Positions 41,901 through 54,400 of a stretch of 64,000 nt of DNA are shown here, in pieces (position 1 is the first letter of the stretch; each line of letters begins with the position of its first letter). The position numbers were made by a program, and so were the translations under genes. This DNA comes from Triticum aestivum (lineage: Eukaryota > Streptophyta > Magnoliopsida > Poales > Poaceae): positions 707,307,359 through 707,371,358 of the forward strand of contig NC_057810.1 of assembly GCF_018294505.1 (NCBI RefSeq). The letters are read 5' to 3'. The notes under the pieces were generated by a model. The model was not told where the DNA came from. It ran no database searches and was given only the letters and a program-made list of their open reading frames with translations.

Positions 41901-42157
41901 CTCCCTCCGTTCCACAATGTAGTGCCTATAGATTTTTACAAAAGTCAAACATTACAAACTTTGACCATGTTTATAGAGAAAAGTAGGTACATCTAGATTA
42001 CCAAATGCACATCATTGGATACATTGTGGGTTATATTTTCAGAATGTACATGTTTGGTATTGTAGATGTAGACAATTTTCTCTATACACTTGGTCAAAGT
42101 TGACAAAGTTTGACTTTCAGAAAAATTTATAAGCACTACATTGTGAAATGGAGGGAG
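41901..42157. mobile_element. Stowaway (Mariner-type) MITE, 257 bp
   Basis: It starts CTCCCTCCGTTCCACAATGT and ends ACATTGTGAAATGGAGGGAG, with TA on both sides (41899-41900, 42158-42159). The arms continue with AAAGTCAAA / TTTGACTTT and ACTTTGACCA / TGGTCAAAGT. Confidence 0.9.
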
Positions 42158-42326
42158 TACCTGCTTTTACAAAAAAAAAATCCTGTAAAGACTGCCGACA
42201 TTTTCTTTGACATGGTTGCTAATATGGACCAGATCCCCTGAAAGTTGGCAGTGCACGTAGTAGGTAATGCCGAGTGGTGTACTCATTTCTCTGCAGACTT
42301 CATTGTTTGTAGATTGTAGCGAGATA

Positions 42327-42486
42327 CTCCCTCCGTTCCTAAATATTTGTCTTTTTAGAGATTTCAAATGGTTACCATATACGGATGTATATAGACATAT
42401 TTTAAAGTGTAGATTCACTTATTTTCCTCCGTATGTAGTCATTTGTTGAAATCTCTAGAAAGACAAGTATTTAGGAACGGAGGGAG
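42327..42486. mobile_element. Stowaway MITE, 160 bp
   Basis: It starts CTCCCTCCGTTCCTAAATAT and ends ATTTAGGAACGGAGGGAG, with TA flanks (42325-42326, 42487-42488). The arms carry AGAGATTTCAA / TTGAAATCTCT and a TACGGATGTATATAGAC centre. It lies 169 bases right of the previous Stowaway element. Confidence 0.9.
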
Positions 42487-42834
42487 TACATAATAAGTTT
42501 AAAGTGCATGTGCACACATAGTTTTACGTATAATATTAATATAAAATATAAAGATAAGCTCGCTCTAAGATCTTGATGCAAGTAATGGCTTGGCGGACGA
42601 AGGAAGCTCACACACCCATATATATATATGGTCAATTTAGGCAGTTTGTCATTCTTCCTACCGGTTCCTCCCACGACTCCCTTCTTCTCTGGAGGTGATC
42701 GAGCGCTTCTCCTTCCTGCTCTTTCAGTTGTCATCACCATCGTCACGGCCAGAGATTGAGTTAGAGTTGTGGTTCGAGTGGGAATGATGGCCAGAGCTGA
42801 ATCAGAATCGTGGTTGGTGTTGGATCGGCCGTTA

Positions 42835-42906
42835 TCGTCGCCGTCATCATTAAAGTCGTCATTGTTGCCCTCATCATCATCATTTATCATGATCATCATC
42901 GTCGCC
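42835..42906. repeat. Imperfect (CAT/CGT)n trinucleotide tract
   Basis: Runs of CGTC, ATCATC and TCATCATCATC extend for about 70 bases. On the minus strand they would encode Asp/Asn repeats, which is not taken as evidence of a gene. Confidence 0.6.
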
Positions 42907-44204
42907 GATCTTCTTTTTGTTACTCCGGTGAGAGTTAGGCCTCAACTGCATGTCATGATGTTTATTATAGGCCTTAACTGCTCCTGACATGATGTTTATT
43001 ATAGTCTAAACCCCGATTTTTTAATAAAGGGTATTTTCGTTCAGATGTGTTATCTTGAAGTGATATAGCATATATGCTTGTGCGTTGCAACGGAAGTGAA
43101 ATAACATGTTCATCAGTGTGGCATGATAGCATCCAGAAGGTATCACACGGCAGGCAGACGCACATCAAGCTCTAAAAGAAATGCATATCAGTCGGGCATT
43201 AATCATGCAACAACCCTTAATACGGGTACTAAGGATCAATTATCCTACCATCTACAATTAGTTAGCTTTACACCTCTATACATCCAACTTGTAGCACACT
43301 GATTGATCTCGCTATGACACGCGTCCGACTTGTAGCAGTGGCGGTCATCCTTGTTGTGTCCATGTGGTCGGCTTTGCTACATTGTCCGTATCACTTGTTG
43401 TCTTGACATCATTTATGTAACTGGTTTTGCAGCACGACGGTCCAACTTCCCAATAGAAAAATAATAGCGGCGACTGATGTTACATTAGTGTGCTGCCGGA
43501 TGTTGCAAGCAATTTGCCTTCCAACGTTGTGTTCTGCTTTGAGCAACATCAGCGGGCCTAAAGCTGTTGTGTGTGCCGTTTGCAGCAATAATGCTCGATC
43601 AAAAGTTACATGTAGATCAACCGGGTATTTTTTTTCTTCAAAAAAGTAAAACTTAATAACGGCAAAAACACCGAGAAATAAAAACATTCCCCTACACATT
43701 GAAAAGGTTAACATGCTACCCAAGGTCGTTTGCTTCTTTTTTCGTTTTTGAGTAGTTCGCGAGCGAGACCTGATTGATCCCATGGAAAGAAGGCAGCAGC
43801 ATCTCTCGTGTTGCACACATCTCGAGATTTGTTTTGTTAGTGCGCATTAAGAGTCAGCCATCACTCCACCAGCTATATATACCACTCCAACCAGGTATCT
43901 TATATCTTTTGTTAGTTAGATTCACCCATACCATACACTCCATGGGACATACAAGCGCATCCCGAGCCTACAATCCAGCCATACTTCCCACATTTCCGTT
44001 TAGAGCCAACATTTAATTCTTTCGGCAGGCTCTTTTTCAACAATTTTATTTAATTAGAGCCAACCTTAATTCCTTCACTCCTGCACCATACCCTTCCTTG
44101 GGCTTGATGATTACTTGACAACTATCCAGCGTATATAAACTGGTGGATTTTTGTGGATCAAAGCGAGGTGGGATAAATATTCAAGCAAACCCACTCTATC
44201 TAAA

Positions 44205-44935
44205 AAAATGTTCGCGCTTTTTCAATTTTTAAAAAATGGTTCTGTTTCGTATTTGGATATAAATTAAAAAATATTCTGGAGTTTGAAAAAATGTTCATGC
44301 TTTTCAAAGTTTGTTTGGAATGATTTTGTTCTATTTTTCACAACTTTCAAAAAATGTTCAGAATTTCAGAAAATGTTCCCGTTTTCAGTGATTGTTCACA
44401 AATCTTGAAAATGTTCATGTTTACATTTTCAGGAGTTTCAAATAATGTTCCCGTTTCCAAATTGTTTGAAAATGTGTTTAAAAACGTGTTTTCAAAATTT
44501 GTTTGGGATTTCCAATAATTGTTGGAATATTTTTGTTCAAAATTTTCACAAGTTTTCAGAATTATTATTAGAATTTGAAAAAAATGTTCCCATATCTACA
44601 AGTTGGTCATTTTTTTAAAATGTTCATGTTGTAATTTCTTTTCCGGAGTTTTAAATTTTTTTGTTTTCAATTTTGGTCGCAAGTTTCAGAAAATGTTTGC
44701 GTTTCCACGTTTTGTTTTGGAATTAAAAAATGTACCTGTATGAAAAAAGTGTTCAAGATTTTAAGAAAATGTTCGTGTTTTTAAATACTATTTGATTTTA
44801 AAAAAAATATGTTTACAAATTTGTAAAGTGTTTGTGCTTCATTCTGGTATTTGTTTCAAAAATAGTTGATACCGAAATTTAAAAAATATTCGTTTCTGCG
44901 TTGGTGATTGGTTCTTAAAACTTTTCACTGCTTTT
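44205..44935. repeat. AT-rich degenerate array with AAAATGTTC words
   Basis: About seventeen copies of A(A/G)ATGTTC(A/C)(T/C)G or close variants occur every 30-60 bases, separated by T-rich spacers such as TTTGTTTGG. No unit length is fixed. It ends just before a tRNA-like sequence. Confidence 0.6.
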
Positions 44936-44947
44936 TGACCACCAAAG

Positions 44948-45017
44948 CTCGGTAGGTCAATTGGTTGGAGTGTTATGTATGTAATATGACATCCTGGGTT
45001 CGATCCCCAACGTCCCA
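44948..45017 (+). other. tRNA-like (SINE-type) sequence with A and B boxes
   Basis: The block resembles a decayed tRNA: an A-box-like TAGGTCAATTGG (44953-44964), an anticodon-arm-like inverted pair (TGTTAT / ATGACA) and a strong B box GGTTCGATCC (44998-45007) inside a T-arm-like CTGGGTTCGATCCCC. The acceptor ends do not pair well and there is no clear discriminator or 3' end, so it is not called a functional tRNA gene. It may be the head of a SINE or a polymerase III promoter relic. Confidence 0.4.
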
Positions 45018-45272
45018 TGATGGACGAAAATTATAGACGAACGAAAAAAATTAACCCCAACATCTCATGACGGACGAAAATTAGGTAGGTCCCACCGTAA
45101 AAGAAAAAATTACCACGGGACTAAGAATATTATGACCAAACCAAGATTACCTATTCCCTTTAATAGTAGGTATAGATAACTGCACCAAGTAAATACCTGG
45201 CTTTTAGATAACAAAATGCACATGGCCAACAAGTCCTAAAAAAAGCATAAGAGGTACTATTTTATAGAAATA

Positions 45273-45300
45273 CTCCCTCCGTCCCATAATGTAAGATAGG
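45273..45300. mobile_element. Left end of a Stowaway MITE, partial
   Basis: TA then CTCCCTCCGTCCCATAATGT at 45271-45292; no matching right end was found. It is followed by an inverted pair AGGATTGTACTCC / GGAGTACAATCCT at about 45298-45350. Confidence 0.5.
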
Positions 45301-45634
45301 ATTGTACTCCTTTATTTCCTAAGACACTATTTTATACATGGAGTACAATCCTAAACTCCATGTCCGAGAAAATCTATTTTTTTTGTTAGACATTCTTGAG
45401 TGTTCTCCCCACGTATAAATGTCCATGAAGAGCTCACATTCATGATGCTTTGTGTAAAAGAAAAACGTACACCTCAAAATGTTTAATAAACGAGCTTTTT
45501 CATAGTGCTTCTTTTTGCTAACCACGTTGAATTTTTTTCTTCAAAATAATTTTGCATGGGAGTAGAACATTCAGTCATGTGTGTTGTAAAAAAATAATCA
45601 TATTTTATACAAAAAAAATCTTGGGTACAAATTA

Positions 45635-46246
45635 TTCACTCTGTGCGTTCGGTTTATTCGGTTCACATGGTTCGGTTTATACGGATTTTTGGTTTGTACG
45701 GTATTAATGCTTCGGTAAATACGGTATGAAATTAATATACAGTTCGGTTTCGGTATATATCAAATTATTTTGGTATGGTTTCGGTATATACCATAATAAC
45801 CAAAGTTGACGTGAATTTGAAATAACGTAATAATAATTTGCAAATTTATGACTCAAAACACATACTATCTTACACAAATAGTATATAAGAATATATGCAT
45901 GCATTGATTCATCCGTTGATGGCTATGGACTTGCTTAGCATTTTAAAAAGAGAAAAATGACTAAGTTACAAGAAAAAATGACGTGCTTAATAGTGAATTT
46001 GACTCATGTACAAGAAAAATGACAACTTGTAAAGTTGTTCATCTCAAGAAATATAAATTTATCTTTTACTTTTGTTTATTCGGTTAACCGTTCGGTTTTT
46101 CGGTATATACCAAAAAAATCAAAGTTCAAATCGGTATGAAAAGTTCATACCATACTGAAACCAGAAACCATAAAAACCGTAAAATTGGTTCGGTTCAGTT
46201 TATTTTCTATATGGTTTTTCGGTTCGGTTTTCAAGTGCACAGAGTG
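45635..46246. mobile_element. Non-autonomous hAT element, 612 bp
   Basis: ACAAATTA is repeated exactly on both sides (45627-45634, 46247-46254), an 8-bp hAT-type target duplication. The ends are TTCACTCTGTGC and GCACAGAGTG, an inverted repeat with two extra bases on the left. CGGTTCGGTTT, TTCGGTATATACC and similar words crowd both ends. There is no transposase. Confidence 0.85.
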
Positions 46247-46254
46247 ACAAATTA

Positions 46255-47222
46255 TACATGGACTACAATCCTGGACTCCATGTCCGAGACCGAAAAACCA
46301 TTTTATAGAATGTTAAATAAAGAGTTGCCTAGGACGTAGGAGACCCAATTCGAAGACTACACTCTAGTGCACTCTTGCTGCATGCTGCTCTATCTGTTTA
46401 CACTTTTTTTTTCTTGAACAGCACAACTATTTACACCTTTTCTGTCCAGCACATATGTTTCTACACACACAAAAAAAACGTAACACACGGTTGACAATTT
46501 GTCTTTATTGGCGTATATCTTTATTCGGTGATTCAATACATTCACGGAGCTCTCGGAATATGTGGTACACAAGTTTACGAATGTGGAACATTGCACCTCA
46601 CCTCAGTTCACTAGCCTCATGAAAAACTTGCGCTGAATGAAAGGAGGCTAGTGGTGGACACCGAAATCAGCATTCTCCCAATCACATAACCACATATATA
46701 TAGGAATAAAAAACAATGGAAGGTTATAAAAGAAATAATGAAACATGGAAGCAACAGTGGAAGCCCATCGACATGCATATAAGAGCAAGGACAATAATAG
46801 AGCCAACTGACTGTCAATATCTTGTTGCCATATTATCTATAGCCAACATTATATAGTCAAAAAATCCCGGCAAAACAAAGTATCAATTACTCCCTATCGC
46901 ACCGTTTTCATTTTGAAGCTGCCAAACCCCCTGCAAGAGCAACTGGTTCTGAACTGCACACATGTCATTGTTAGTCATTTTGTTGTTGGTAACAAAGTTT
47001 CATTTGTTATTAGCTAAACATATATCCTCATGACAACTTCCTCTTGAATGAGTTGGACTTTGTTATGCTTCACCTGTTACTCTCTTAGATGGCTTTATTT
47101 GTTCCGGAAAGCAAAGGAAATTTTGCGTGACAAGTTTTTTTAGTTGGCTCTGGACTGTCTAGCCAAATCTGCCTCCCCTGTAATGTAATATAGGTAGTGT
47201 AAATCCTCTGATCATCCCAAAA
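46255..47222. other. Non-coding stretch
   Basis: Only short decayed repeat words were seen, for example a copy of TACATGGACTACAATCCTGG at 46255-46274, related to 45335. Confidence 0.4.
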
Positions 47223-47501
47223 TCAAATAGCAGAGATTTCTTTTCCGCTGGCGCGGGTTGGCATATTGATGTGGTACAAGTTCCTGCTGGAGTTGCAATC
47301 TGCAACTTCTTCGAGGCATGCAAAAAGAAGAGTGCCATCCATCAAATACCATCTCCAGGCCTGGTTAAACCTCACATTGACGAAAATTCGCACCATGGAC
47401 CTCTTGTTGTGTATCTCTGGCCGAATGTAACAATACGCTGAACCAAGCTGTAGATTACTGTCTTCCATCTCCCATGAGCAGTGCGACAGGCTTCCACTCA
47501 T
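47223..47501 (-). CDS. Hypothetical 92-residue protein
   Basis: An ATG at 47501 opens a 92-codon frame (MSGSLSHCSWEMEDSNLQLG, then VRIFVNVRFNQAWRWYLMDG) ending at TGA/TAG near 47223. It lies on the same strand and 640 bases downstream of the last exon of the F-box/FBD gene. No domain is recognised. Composition is protein-like, but there is no second copy or splice evidence. Confidence 0.25.
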   Translation of the reverse strand: MSGSLSHCSWEMEDSNLQLGSAYCYIRPEIHNKRSMVRIFVNVRFNQAWRWYLMDGTLLFACLEEVADCNSSRNLYHINMPTRASGKEISAI

Positions 47502-48137
47502 CAGATATAAAAGAGCAGAACTCGATTAATTTGCACCCTTTTCATTCAGTCACATTCCAAGCAGAGAACCCATCAAGAATTCGAATGACACCCTCCTGGG
47601 CCTGAAATGAGCATACAACATGGAGTTTGTGAGTATATAAGACAGAAACAAAAAGGTTCACAATTTCCCTTTCCTACACCGTCGTCGCAATCCACCTTCG
47701 CTTCCATTGATTCGGTCATAATGACAAAGACAAATTCAGAAAGCAAAGTCTACCACCAGAATGTTTCCCAAAGACCACAATCTGGGTCCAGGCAAGGCGG
47801 CAAAGACGCATTATGAAAATGGAGAGCCTCAACAAGTCAAGATTTTTTCCTGTAAAGAAAAACAAGTCAAGAATTTGAATATCCAAGGGCAAACAAATCA
47901 TCATATACTGGTAGATAAATAGGCAATTAGTTACTCGGTAAACTGAAAGAGAGAACCATGCGGCCAGATTACAGTACACACATAATTCAGCTACACCGCG
48001 AAGTCCACACCAATCAAGTATTCTTAAGCTACCAATAACTAGAAATCAGAATTACTACTGGATGTGCCTCACACAGTCATTGCTCTAGCTCCTGCAAGCC
48101 TGTGAGCGTTATGAAACTACCAGCATTCCTTGACATA

Positions 48138-48464
48138 TCAGATAATTATCTCCACACATGAGGATGATTCATGCGCGAGTCGCTCCTTAATCCGGCGCCT
48201 GCTAGCTTTGTCCGCCTTGGATCTGTCAAGGTTGGTGGCATTGCAGTCCCTGCATGGGAATTCATCCTGCAGCTTGATTATCAACGGCCGCACAGCTCGT
48301 TCCATCACAAGCCTTACATAGTTTGTCACCTTGTCTTCATCCTCGCACCCTTGGATCCCCAGCAACTTCAAGTTTAGGTGCTTGAAATCCTTGGATGGCT
48401 CCCACATCACGTTGGTCTTCTCGGCACTGTTGTCGGGCGTCTCGATGCATGAATGTCGAGATAA
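48138..48464 (-). CDS. F-box/FBD gene exon 3
   Basis: 108 codons plus stop (TGA at 48138-48140). KDFKHLNLKLLGIQGCEDED and VTNYVRLVMERAVRPLIIKL match the FBD-like motif, in which neighbouring residues and a run of helix usually read HLNLKxLxIxGFxxE. The exon starts LSRHSCIETPDNSAEKTNV after TGAAG and ends in a basic segment (DKASRRRIKERLAH). Confidence 0.8.
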   Translation of the reverse strand, partial: LSRHSCIETPDNSAEKTNVMWEPSKDFKHLNLKLLGIQGCEDEDKVTNYVRLVMERAVRPLIIKLQDEFPCRDCNATNLDRSKADKASRRRIKERLAHESSSCVEIII

Positions 48465-51400
48465 CTTCAAGCAAGGACATAGAAAGTAAATAACTCATGT
48501 TAATTAAACTTGCCACCAACCCATGAAGGGCAACGTGACAACAATTGCAATTAAATATAAGTATAGGCCCCTAGATTTTGGAGAAATTTGCATGAATTAA
48601 ATCCTAGGTGAAGTACGACAAATGAATATGCTTCCGGGGTTCTTATGAAATTACAACTATATTCCTCGTATTTCTTTCGACCAAGATACTTTGAATAATA
48701 AAGAATTTCCATCAAGAGGCGAGGGCTTTCCTCCTCGAGAAAAACATTGGAAGAACTTTTGGAGAACTCTTAATGTTGAACCGGTATGGGCCCTAGCCCA
48801 TCAAGATCTGTCTCTTGGGCCCAAGCCCATGAGAGGTGCTGACCTAGAAGAGGAGCCCCTCTTCCCCCTGCCCCGTGTGAGCCGCCAGACACGAGAGGAA
48901 CCACTCGTGAGTCACCAGACACCACCTGCTCTCCTCTCTGTAGGTACTCCCCCTCTCGTCTCAACATGGTATCAGAGGCCAGCGACGGCGGGGCCTAAGG
49001 AGACGGCGGCGACGTCCAGCAAGGTGGCGGCGGATCTGGCGCGCGCGGGGGAGGCTGCGGAGAGCTGCACGCACGAGAGACGCGAGGAGCGGCTCGGCAG
49101 AGCTGCGCGGGCGGCTGCTGCTGCTGCTTCTTGGACCGGAGGCAGAGCCCCTGCTCGAGCTCTTCCTCGTCCTCGGGCGGCTGCAGAGGAAGAGGAGCTG
49201 CTCGGGGTGGTTGCTGGCGTGCGTGTGCTGAGCGGCAGCAGGCAGAGGAGCAGAGGAGGAGCACTAGTGGAGAGAAGGAGTGCGTGCGTCCTGCGTGCGC
49301 TGTGGTGCTGCTGAGCGGAGAGTAGAAAGGGGAGAGATCGAGCGGAGAGGAACTGCTGCTGGGCGCTGTGGTCCTGGAGGCTGCGTGTTTGCTGCTGCTG
49401 ACTCTGTTGCTGCTACTGCTGGTGCTGCTGATGGGGAGAAGGAAGAGGAGGTGCTGGAGCTTGTTCCTGCGAGGAGCTGCTGCTGGTTGGAAAGAGAAGA
49501 AGAGGTGTTGCTGAAGCTGAGCTGCTGCTGGTTGGAAAGAGAAGAAGAGGTGTTGCTGAGTTTTGCTGTTGCTGCTTATCCTGCCAAACGATGGCTGAAC
49601 CAACTGGTCTTGCCGAGTCTTTGGAGAAGCTTGCTAAGATCCTCGCGGAGTCCAACTCTGGGGCCATCGTTCCTCGACAGGAAGTGGCTCAAAAGCTTGA
49701 AATGTCGCCCCTGGACATGAAGCTAGAGGGGGCAACACATTATTTGAGCTGGTCCAGAAGGGCTTTGTGGGCTGTGGAGCAGAAGGACTTGATGGATATT
49801 TGTTGGGCACCGTTGTAGAACCAAGGGACAAGACTAGTGCAGAGGGCAAGAGGTGGAAGGTCATCCACTCTGTACTTATGGTGTGGTTGTTGAACTCCGT
49901 GGTGCCCTCCATTGGACGCTCTGTGGAGGGGCTATCCTCACTTGCTGAGATATGGAAGATTCTGTCCACTCAATACTCTGGCAAGGGCAATGTCATGCTC
50001 ATTGCTCAGATTGAGGACAAGATCAGGTTGCTGTGTCAAGATGATGGCATGTCAGTGATGACATACGTGGCAGAACTGCAGGCTCTGTGGGCTGACCAGG
50101 ATAACTGTGATCCCTTGGAACTCTATGATGCGGCTTCAATCGAGTCAGGGCATAAGTGGATGGCACGCAGGCATGTGCTGAAATTTTTGGCTGGCCTCAA
50201 AGGTTGCTTTGATGGCAGGAAGGCTTCCCTGTTGCACCAACCTAGTCTGCCTACCATTCCTGAGGCCATTGCAGCGATGACTCAAGAGGAGGTGCGCCTA
50301 TCCCTTGAGCATGCAGACATGAAGGTTGTGCCAGCTTCGACATTTGCAGTCACTGAGCGCATGGAGTGGGCAGATCCCACCAAATGTCATATCTGTGGGG
50401 AGGTAGGTCATTGGAAGAGAGAATGTCCAACTCATGGCAGAGGCAGGGGATATAACAGAGGGGGAACATGCAGAGGTAGAAGTGCTAGAGGCAGAGGTGG
50501 ATACTCAGAGACCTCATGGGGCCAGGCTTCTAGAGGTAGAGGTGGCTACTCAGGACACTCAGGGGGTCAGAGGGCTCACATGGCCGTTGTAGGAGACACT
50601 GGGACGTCCAAAGGCAAAGATGTAGATGATGTTGTCTATGGAGACTTTGCTCACTGGGCCTCCACTGATGAAGGTAATCCGGAAAGAACATCTCTTGCTA
50701 CTAATGAGAGTGCTCCAGAGTGGGTTCTTGACTCTGGAGCATCTAAGCATGTTGCTAGTAACTCATGTGTGTTCGAATCTTACACTAAGCATCCTCCCTC
50801 TCACACGGGCACTATACAAACGGCTGATGGCACAAAACAACCAGTCATAGGGGTTGGTACAGTAAAGTGTACTCCGACCATTTCCCTATCATCAGTTTTA
50901 CATGTGCCAGCCTTTCCTGTCAATTTGGTCTCTTTCAGTGCACTCATTGATCAAATGGACTGTCGTGTGATCCTTGACAAGTTCGGTTGCTTGATTCAGG
51001 TGCGACAAACGAGCCAGACGGTTGGGACTGGCACCAGGCATAGGGGGCTCTGGTACATGGACCAGGAGGTGCAGCCGGACTTGGTGTGTGCTACGACCAT
51101 GAAGGATAAGGAGAAGCAGGCGATGATCCATCACTTAGGATGGGGCATGTATCTTTTGATAAGATGAGTAGAATATTTCCGGATGTTATGTGTGGAATAG
51201 GCAAAGGCAAGCTGACATGTTATGCTTGTGAATATGCAAAACACACACGGGCCTCATATGTGAGTAAGGGGTTCAGGAGCATATCTCCTTTTATGCTTAT
51301 TCATTCGGATGTATGGACTAGCCCAGTGGTGTCAATGAATGGGAAGAAGTATTTTGCTACCTTTATTGACTGCTATTCTCGCATGACTTGGATTTACTTG

Positions 51401-54400
51401 ATGCGTCACAAGGATGAGGTGTTTAGCTGTTTTCAGAACTTCCATGCTCTTGTAAAGAACCAGTTTCAAGTACAGGTCAAGGTGCTCAGGACGGACAATG
51501 GAACGGAGTATGTGAATAACATTTTTGGGGCTTTCATGGCTGACCATGGGATTCTTCATCAAACTTCATGTCCGGACACCCCCCCCTCAGAATGGAGTGG
51601 CCGAACGGAAGAATCGTCATGTTCTTGAGGTTGCTCGGTCGTTGATGTTTACCATGAATGTGCCTAAGTTCTTGTGGGATGATGCAGTTATGACAGCCAC
51701 ATACTTGATCAACCGAACACCTTCCAAGATACTTGGCATGAAATCTCCGTCTGAGTTGATCATTGGAGATAATAAGTTTGTTGTTCCCCCAAAGTTGTTT
51801 GGTAGTACCTGCTTTGTTCGTGATCACCGACCATCTGTTGGCAAGCTTGATCCTCGGGCAGTGAAGTGTGTCTTTCTGGGATACTCGTCTAGTCAGCAGG
51901 GGTATAAATGTTGGTGTCCCTCTGAAAAACGCAGGTTTGTAAGTATGGACGTTACATTCAGGGAGTCTGAGCCATTCTATGGTGAGCCGGCTGATCTCAG
52001 TCTGCTGTTTGCAGAGCTTGACCACCTACACCCTGTGCATGATGGTCAAGAGGGGGAGAAGGATGTGTATCATACTCACGGTGATCCTGTGGACATTAAC
52101 ACTGATAATGATGTGCAGGATCAAGTTCAACCAATAGTGGGTACAATTTTGGTTAGTACCATCACTGATGATGATGTGCGGGCTCATGTCGAGCCAACTG
52201 TCGATACACTTAAGATTGGTGCTCTCCAGGTTCCTGTTCGGGATCGATGGCAGACGAATACCCTGGTGTACTCTCGGCGGCAACCACAAGTGCAGGGGGA
52301 GCAGCAAGGCAGGGAGGCAAGAGTGCAGGGGGAGCAGCAAGGCAGGGAGGCAAGAGTGCAGGGGGAGCAGCAAGGCAGTGAGGCAAGAGTGCAGGGGAGC
52401 AGCAAGGCAGTGAGGCAAGCTCATCTGACACAGTGGAGCTGCCCATTGCGTTGCGAAAACCTACACGTGAAGCGGCAAGGAAGGGTGAGGTAGCAAGGAA
52501 GGCTCTGCCAAAGGATGATGCTTGTGATGACCTTGATATTGGCAATTTTGTGTCTTACAAGGCTTTGTCACCTTCATATAAGACGTTTGTTGCCTCTATG
52601 CAAACTGTGTCTATCCCTAGGGATTGGAAGGCTGCAAAGCAAGATCCGAAGCGGCGTGAATCGATGATAGAGGAGTTAGAAGCATTGAAAAAAACAAGAC
52701 ATGGGTGCTAACCACATTGCCGGCAGGAAAGAAAGCAGTGAGTTGTAAGTGGATTTTTACTGCGAAGCAGAATCCTGAGGGCAAGGTGGAACGGTATAAG
52801 GCTAGATTGGTCGCCAGAGGATATAGTCAAACTTATGGAATTGACTATGATGAGACATTTGCTCCAGTTGCAAAGATGAACACGGTACGGGTATTGGTCT
52901 CGTGTGCTGCAAACTTTGGGTGGAAATTGCACCAGTTAGATGTCAAGAATGCCTTCTTACATGGTGACTTGAAAGAAGAGGTATACATGGAGATACCGCC
53001 AGGTTTTGGCACAGAACAGACTACGGGGAAGGTATGCAGGCTGAAGAAATCCTTGTATGGTCTGAAGCAATCGCCGAGGGCATGGTTTGATAGGTTCAGA
53101 CGAGCTGTTTGGAATATGGGTATGGCCAATGTAATGGTGATCACACGGTGTTCTATAGACACACTAATAAGAAGATCACCATTGTTGCAGTGTATGTTGA
53201 TGATATCATCATCACTGGAAATAAAGAGAGTGAAGGGGTGTCTGAGCAAGGAGTTTGAGGTAAAAGACTTAGGAAATCTAAAGTACTTCCTTGGCATAGA
53301 AGTGGCTCGGACAGAGAAGGGAATATCTTTGTGCCAACGAAAATACACCTTGGATCTTTTGAGTGACATGGGCATGATGAGATGTCGTGCAGCCCCTACT
53401 CCAATTGAACAAAATCATCAAGTAACAGCACAATCAGGTGAGCTAGTGAATAAGGAAGATTATCAGAAGTTGGTTGGGAGGTTATTGTACTTGTGTCATA
53501 CCAGGCCTGACATTACGTATGCCGTGGGGGTGGTGAGCAGATACATGCATGAACCAAGGAGTGGGCATCTTGATATTGTTCACAGAATCCTGAGATACTT
53601 GAAGGGGACTCCGGGTAAAGGGTTGTGGTTTGCGAAGAGTGGACATCTTGAGGTGGATGGCTATAGTGACTCTGATTGGGCTAGCTGTCAAGATGATAGA
53701 TGATCAACTTCAGGTTACTGTGTGTTTGTGGGAGGAAATATGGTGTCATGGAGAAGCAAGAAATAGAATGTTGTGTCTAGATCAACAGCAGAAGCTGAAT
53801 ATAGAGCATTATCTCAAGGGTTGTGTGATATGCTCTGGGTGAAGCACCTACTATGCGAGTTGAAACTCTTGAGGAAGGGACCCTTAAGGGTGTGGTGTGA
53901 CAATCGGTCAGCTATAGCCATTGCTAATAACCCAGTTCAACATGATAGGACGAAGCATGTGGAAATTGATCGCTTCTTCATTAAAGAGAAACTTGATGCT
54001 GGGATCATCAGCCTTACTCATGTCAGCTCTAGGCAGCAGTTTGCAGATTGCTTGACAAAGGGACTGGGAACAAAGGACTGTAACTTGGCGTCTGACAAGA
54101 TGGGGATGATAGATATCTACCACCCATCTTGAGTGGGAGTGTTGAACCGGTATGGGCCCTAGCCCATCAAGATCTGTCTCTTGGGCCCAAGCCCATGAGA
54201 GGTGCTGACCTAGAAGAGGAGCCCCTCTTCCCCCTGCCCCCGTGTGAGTCGCCAGACACGAGAGGAACCGCTTGTGAGTCACCAGACACCACCTGCTCTC
54301 CTCTCTGTAGGTACTCCCCCTCTCGTCTCAACACTTAACATGAGATATCCTGCAGTTTTTTTTTGCATGGACACTGTCTCGCAGCAAAAATAGAATGTGG

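Larger units (their letters stand above)
48774..54333 (+). mobile_element. Complete Copia LTR retrotransposon inside F-box gene intron 2
   Basis: The element is 5560 bp with LTRs of 193 and 194 bp and a perfect CTTAA target duplication (48769-48773, 54334-54338). The internal order is primer site, leader, gag with zinc knuckle, protease, integrase, reverse transcriptase, RNase H, purine tract: the Copia order. The two LTRs differ by three substitutions and one indel. Despite this youth the gag-pol frame has several shifts and stops, so it probably moved using proteins from a relative, or decayed quickly. Confidence 0.95.

Noticed and set aside
44948..45017. Functional tRNA gene
   Set aside because: The B box is good, but the acceptor stem does not pair and the anticodon arm is imperfect; kept only as a tRNA-like relic.
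48691..49320. Long frame covering the Copia 5' LTR and leader
   Set aside because: It crosses the LTR border and the primer site, is Ala/Arg/Glu-rich, and has no gag-like residues; gag starts at 49591.
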